Source of the DNA: Mesorhizobium sophorae
Lineage (GTDB): Bacteria; Pseudomonadota; Alphaproteobacteria; Rhizobiales; Rhizobiaceae
Direction of reading: 5' to 3'
Assembly (NCBI RefSeq): GCF_002270415.1
Contig: NZ_NNRI01000022.1
Span: forward strand, 1,054,001 to 1,118,000
DNA length: 64,000 nt
The notes beneath the pieces are model-generated. The model ran no database searches. It had not been told where the DNA came from and was given only the letters and a program-made list of their open reading frames with translations. Both the position numbers and the translations under genes were made by a program. Each line of letters starts with the position of its first letter. The first letter of the stretch is position 1. Below are positions 60,375 through 64,000 of the stretch, in pieces.

Positions 60375-61502
60375 ATGATCAAGTCACTCGTGGGTGGCAT
60401 CGTTGCCGCCACTGCATTTGTCATGCTCAACTCGGCCGCAATGGCCGCCGGTCCCGAAGTCGTGAAGGGACCAGCCGCTGAACCGGACTGCTTCGCGCCC
60501 TGGGCCGCAGATACGCAGTTCTTCAAGTTTCCCAAGAAAGATGGCCCGTACCGGATCGCGCTAGCCAATGGCTATATCGCCAACACCTGGCGTATCCAGA
60601 TGATCCAGACGGCCAAGGCGTATGCAGCGCAGAAGGACGTCGCCGCCAAGCTGAAGGAATTCAAGGTGGTGTCGACCGGCGAGGATGTGCCGGCGCAGAT
60701 TTCGGCGATCAACAACTTCATCGATTCCGGCTATGACGCGATTGTTGTCAACGCGCAGAACCCGACCGCTTTCGCGCCGGTCATCAAGCGCGCCAAGGAG
60801 GCCGGCGTCGTGCTGGTCGCCTTCGACAACATTCTCGACACCAAGGATGCCATCAACGTCAATGTCGATCAGAAGGGCCTTGGCGAACTTTGGGGCAAAT
60901 GGCTGACCGGCCATATACCCGAAGGCGGCAAGATTCTTGAAGTCCGCGGCGTTGCCGGCACGTCGGTCGACACCGATCGCCACAATGGCATCCATGAGGT
61001 TCTCGACGCTTCGGGCAAGAAATGGGACGTCACCGAAGTCGCCGGCAAGTGGGACGATCCGACGGCACAGAAGGTCACGGCTGACGCGATCGCCACCAAT
61101 GGTCCGTTCGTCGGCATCACCGGCCAGGGTGGCGATACCGGCATCGTGCAGGCGATGATCGACGCCAAGCATCCGTTCGTGCCGTTCGGCGGCGAAACAG
61201 AGAACGGCTTCCGCAAATTCTGCGCGGCCCATGCGGCGGACGGATTGAAATGCTCGTCAGCCGGTACCGGCCCCGCCCAGGTGGCGGTTGCCATCAAGAC
61301 GGCGATCGCAGCCCTTGAAGGCAATGTCGTCCCGCAGTCGGTCAAGCTGCCGCTTGCAATCGTCGAGGATCCGAACTTCAAGGCAGGTCAGGATTTCTTC
61401 CCTGATCAGTCCGACAATTTCTTCGTCGGCAATTCCTTCCCGACCTGCGGTATCAATTTCACCGCGCAGGAAATCATGGGCCAGACCAAGGCCGACCAGT
61501 AG
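60375..61502 (+). CDS. Sugar-type ABC substrate-binding protein
   Basis: A 375-residue periplasmic protein of the Peripla_BP_4 group, with a signal peptide cleaved near AAMAAGPE. The mature protein begins after an insert of about 30 residues containing Cys (EPDCFAPWA), followed by PYRIALANGYIANTWRIQMI. A second Cys in FRKFCAAHA and further Cys near the C-terminus may form disulfides. It is the first gene of a LacI-controlled importer. The ligand is probably a sugar or polyol. The start has GGGAGG at good spacing. Confidence 0.88.
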   Translation: MIKSLVGGIVAATAFVMLNSAAMAAGPEVVKGPAAEPDCFAPWAADTQFFKFPKKDGPYRIALANGYIANTWRIQMIQTAKAYAAQKDVAAKLKEFKVVSTGEDVPAQISAINNFIDSGYDAIVVNAQNPTAFAPVIKRAKEAGVVLVAFDNILDTKDAINVNVDQKGLGELWGKWLTGHIPEGGKILEVRGVAGTSVDTDRHNGIHEVLDASGKKWDVTEVAGKWDDPTAQKVTADAIATNGPFVGITGQGGDTGIVQAMIDAKHPFVPFGGETENGFRKFCAAHAADGLKCSSAGTGPAQVAVAIKTAIAALEGNVVPQSVKLPLAIVEDPNFKAGQDFFPDQSDNFFVGNSFPTCGINFTAQEIMGQTKADQ

Positions 61503-61511
61503 CTGCACCCA

Positions 61512-61537
61512 GGCGCCGCGGGATATTCCGCGGCGCC
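61512..61537 (+). other. Intercistronic stem-loop after binding-protein gene
   Basis: GGCGCCGCGG (61512-61521) and CCGCGGCGCC (61528-61537) are perfect arms with a six-base loop (GATATT). It lies ten bases after the binding-protein stop and 44 bases before the ATPase start, and has no T run. Confidence 0.65.
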
Positions 61538-61581
61538 GACCACTCGATATCCCTAGTCGTCAAAGAGCCTCGGGAGGCCCG

Positions 61582-63129
61582 ATGGACGGTGCGATTCCGC
61601 TCTTCCGGATGGAAGGCATATCCAAGCGCTATGGTGGTGTGCGGGCGCTGGAAAAGGCCGAGCTTTCGGTCTCATCCGGCAGCATTCACGGCATCCTCGG
61701 CGAAAACGGTGCCGGCAAATCGACGCTGATCAAGGTGATGGCCGGTGTCGTTGCGCCCGACGAAGGGCGCATGACGCTAGATGGCCGCGAGGTGACGTTC
61801 GCTTCGCCGGCTGCCGCCAACCAGGCCGGCATCGTCTGCATCTTCCAGGAACTGTCGCTGGTTCCCGAACTCAGCGTTGCCGACAACATTGTTATCTCAG
61901 ACCCGCCGACGCGGTTCGGAATGATCGACCGCAAGGCACAACGCCGGATTGCGGAAGAAGCGTTGGCGCGCGCGGGTGCCGCAGACATCCACCCGCTGGC
62001 GCTGGTCAAGGACCTGCCGCTGTCGCGCCGCCAGATGGTCGAGATCGCCAAGGCGCTGGCACGCAAGCCGCGCATCCTGATCCTCGACGAGGCGACCTCG
62101 GCGCTGACCGCGACGGATGTCGCCAAGATTTTCGGCGTGCTGAAGCGACTGCGCTCGGAAGGGCTGGCGCTGCTCTATATCTCGCACCGCATGAATGAGA
62201 TCGCAGAACTGGCCGACCAATGCACGGTGTTTCGCAACGGTCGCAATGTCGCCAGTTACGCGGCGGGCACAAAGAGCGACAATGAAGTCGTCGAACTGAT
62301 GATCGGGCGAGAATACAGCCACATCTTTCCGCCGAAGCCGCCACGCGCTTCGGCTGCCGCCGTTCCGGTGTTGGAGGCACGCAAGCTTTCATGGACCGAC
62401 CGGTTGGACAATGTCTCGCTGACTGTTGGGGCAGGCGAGGTCGTCGGTCTTGGCGGCCTCGACGGTCAGGGCCAACGCGAACTGCTGCTTGCCTTCTTCG
62501 GGGTGTTGCGCGGCCTGTCGGGCCAGATCTTCATCGACGGCAAGCCCGTTGCCATCGCCAGCCCCGCCGCCGCACGTGAAGATGGTATCGGCATGGCGCT
62601 CATTCCCGAAGACCGCAAGACCGAAGGCCTAATGCTGCCGATGACGGTGCGCGAGAACCTGTCCTTCGCCGCGCTCGACCGGCTGTCCAAAGCCGGCATC
62701 ATCGACCGTGCCGCCGAGCAGCGGCTGATCGATGACATGGTCGGCCTGCTGGCGATCAAGACCGCGGGGCTCGACATTCCGGTCGGCGCGCTGTCGGGCG
62801 GCAACCAGCAGAAGGTGGTTATCGCCAAATGGCTGATGCGCCAGCCACGCATCATCCTGCTCAACGATCCGACGCGCGGCATCGATGTCGGCACCAAGCA
62901 GGAGCTTTATCAGCTGATGCGCAAGCTCGCCGATGCCGGTGCTGCGATCCTGTTCTATTCGACCGACTATGACGAGCTGATCGGCTGCTGCGACCGTGTG
63001 CTGGTGCTCTATGACGGGGCGGTCAGGCGTGAGCTGGTTGGCGCCGAGATCACCGAACGGGCGCTGATCGCCAGCGCGCTCAACATCCATGGCGAGGAGA
63101 GCCCCGTGAACCTGGGAGCAAACGCGTGA
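61582..63129 (+). CDS. Sugar-type ABC ATPase, two-domain (RbsA family)
   Basis: A 515-residue double ATPase. The first domain has GENGAGKST, LSRRQMVEIAKAL and LILDEATSALT; the second has EDRKTEGLM, the full signature LSGGNQQKVVIAKWL and LLNDPTRGIDVG. The second Walker B lacks the usual catalytic Glu (NDP for DEP), as seen in some sugar ATPases. It drives the permease that follows, whose GTG start overlaps its stop codon. An earlier in-frame start is excluded by the good GGGAGG at 61572. Confidence 0.9.
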   Translation: MDGAIPLFRMEGISKRYGGVRALEKAELSVSSGSIHGILGENGAGKSTLIKVMAGVVAPDEGRMTLDGREVTFASPAAANQAGIVCIFQELSLVPELSVADNIVISDPPTRFGMIDRKAQRRIAEEALARAGAADIHPLALVKDLPLSRRQMVEIAKALARKPRILILDEATSALTATDVAKIFGVLKRLRSEGLALLYISHRMNEIAELADQCTVFRNGRNVASYAAGTKSDNEVVELMIGREYSHIFPPKPPRASAAAVPVLEARKLSWTDRLDNVSLTVGAGEVVGLGGLDGQGQRELLLAFFGVLRGLSGQIFIDGKPVAIASPAAAREDGIGMALIPEDRKTEGLMLPMTVRENLSFAALDRLSKAGIIDRAAEQRLIDDMVGLLAIKTAGLDIPVGALSGGNQQKVVIAKWLMRQPRIILLNDPTRGIDVGTKQELYQLMRKLADAGAAILFYSTDYDELIGCCDRVLVLYDGAVRRELVGAEITERALIASALNIHGEESPVNLGANA

Positions 63130-64000
63130 AGGATTGGCGCTACTGGCTGGCGGAGCAGCGCGGGACGCTGCTGGCGCTTGGCATCTTCATCGTCATGTTC
63201 GTCATTTATACCTCGAACCACCCGGCGGGCTTCACCGCCAATGTCGTGCAGACGGCAGCGAACAAGGGCGTGCTGCTCGCCTTCGTCGCCATGGCCCAGA
63301 CGCTGGTGGTGATCACCGCCGGCATCGACCTGTCCGTCGGCATGATCTTCACCCTGACCAATTGCCTGGCGTCCTGGCTGGTCATCGGCACTGGCATCGA
63401 AACCGCCTTCGGCGTCCTCGCGGTGCTCGGCACCGGGCTGCTGTGCGGGGCGATCAACGGCGCCATCGTCATTTATGGGCGGCTGCAGCCGATTGTCGCC
63501 ACCATCGCCACCGGCGCCGTCTACTTCGGCATTGCCCTGCTGCTGCGACCTTTTCCCGGCGGCTCGGTCAACGAGGGCCTCGCCGACGCTTTGACCGGAC
63601 GACTGTTTGGCGTGGTGCCGGCAAGCTTGGTCGTGTTGCTGGCCGTGGTCCTCATTGTCTGGGTGCCGTTCAGCCGCTCGGTGCTCGGTCGTGCGGCCTA
63701 CGCAGCCGGCTCGTCGGAGACGGCGGCCTACATGTCCGGCGTGCCGATCCGCCGTGGAAAATTCGCCGCCTACGCACTGGCCGGGCTGCTTGCCGCAGTC
63801 GGCGGGCTGTTCCTGACCTTCTTCACCTATACCGGCGACGCGGCCTATGCCAGCGGCAACGCCTACACGTTGTTCTCGATCGCCGCCGTGGTGCTCGGCG
63901 GCGTCTCGCTGTTCGGCGGCAAGGGCAGCGCCATCGGGGCGATCTTCGGCGCGCTGGCGTTCCGCACCATCGGTGACCTGCTCTTCGTCTTCGATTTCGA
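63126..64000 (+). CDS. Sugar-type ABC permease (RbsC family), cut by window end
   Basis: The first 291 residues of an RbsC-type permease. TAGIDLSVGMIFTLTN near residue 65, an AAYMSGVPIRRGKFAAYALAGL segment and GGVSLFGGKGSAIGAIFGA are visible; the C-terminal 30-40 residues lie outside the window. The start is GTG overlapping the ATPase stop (GTGA). It is the membrane component of the LacI-controlled importer; a second permease gene may follow beyond the window. Confidence 0.88.
   Translation, partial: MKDWRYWLAEQRGTLLALGIFIVMFVIYTSNHPAGFTANVVQTAANKGVLLAFVAMAQTLVVITAGIDLSVGMIFTLTNCLASWLVIGTGIETAFGVLAVLGTGLLCGAINGAIVIYGRLQPIVATIATGAVYFGIALLLRPFPGGSVNEGLADALTGRLFGVVPASLVVLLAVVLIVWVPFSRSVLGRAAYAAGSSETAAYMSGVPIRRGKFAAYALAGLLAAVGGLFLTFFTYTGDAAYASGNAYTLFSIAAVVLGGVSLFGGKGSAIGAIFGALAFRTIGDLLFVFDF

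Noticed and set aside
1..64000. tRNA, rRNA, CRISPR arrays, insertion sequences and integrases
   Set aside because: I looked for typical T-loop sequences, spaced direct repeats and transposase or integrase motifs and saw none that I could support.

Overview
The window reads as chromosomal DNA of a soil or root-associated alphaproteobacterium close to Mesorhizobium (Hyphomicrobiales). The grounds are high GC, the dense load of ABC importers, Rhizobiales families such as DUF982, DUF3309 and DUF3175, rhizobial-style palindromic intergenic repeats, rhizopine-catabolism-like (Moc) proteins and an EcfG-type stress promoter. The genus is an inference from gene content. I saw no rRNA, tRNA or CRISPR array.

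Left part (1-15.4 kb): a truncated and a frameshifted acyltransferase; a free-standing five-gene lysis-like cassette (GH108 muramidase, small membrane proteins, overlapping spanin-like pair); a membrane protein; a GT39 glycosyltransferase; msrA; a nucleotidyltransferase-fold protein behind two matching palindromes; an SDR/LysR divergent pair; and a TPP riboswitch driving ykoF-thiX-thiZ-thiY, a thiamine-precursor importer. Small conserved proteins follow, one behind a clear EcfG-type promoter.

Catabolic island (15.6-31 kb): one long plus-strand unit of 13 genes headed by a GntR regulator. It encodes a YegU-like ADP-ribosylglycohydrolase, a YegV-like PfkB kinase, a polyamine-type ABC importer, a two-subunit aconitase X, a MocA-like dehydrogenase, a MocC-like TIM-barrel protein, a MocD/MocE-like desaturase/Rieske pair and a PanB-like enzyme. 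It meets head-on, with 3' overlap, a two-gene minus-strand unit encoding an aromatic-amino-acid-lyase homologue that lacks the serine needed for the MIO cofactor, and an ornithine cyclodeaminase/mu-crystallin protein. This is the best candidate for an undescribed pathway.

Middle (31-48.9 kb): an MFS exporter; a sugar-type ABC operon in which one permease is fused to an SMP-30-like beta-propeller and a second propeller gene follows; CMD and GNAT genes; and a minus-strand molybdenum hydroxylase operon with a split large subunit, CoxD/CoxE-like maturation factors, a lactonase-type amidohydrolase, an SRPBCC protein and an AraC regulator.

Right part (49-64 kb): an FrcBCA-like sugar importer with an SDR, two catabolic oxidoreductases, and two near-identical FadR-type regulators that flank them. 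Three matching operator-like palindromes link the importer and oxidoreductase promoters. A DUF3175 gene, an MFS transporter and a LacI-controlled ABC importer (cut by the window end) complete the region. Four of the five substrate-binding-protein genes are followed at once by a GC-rich hairpin.
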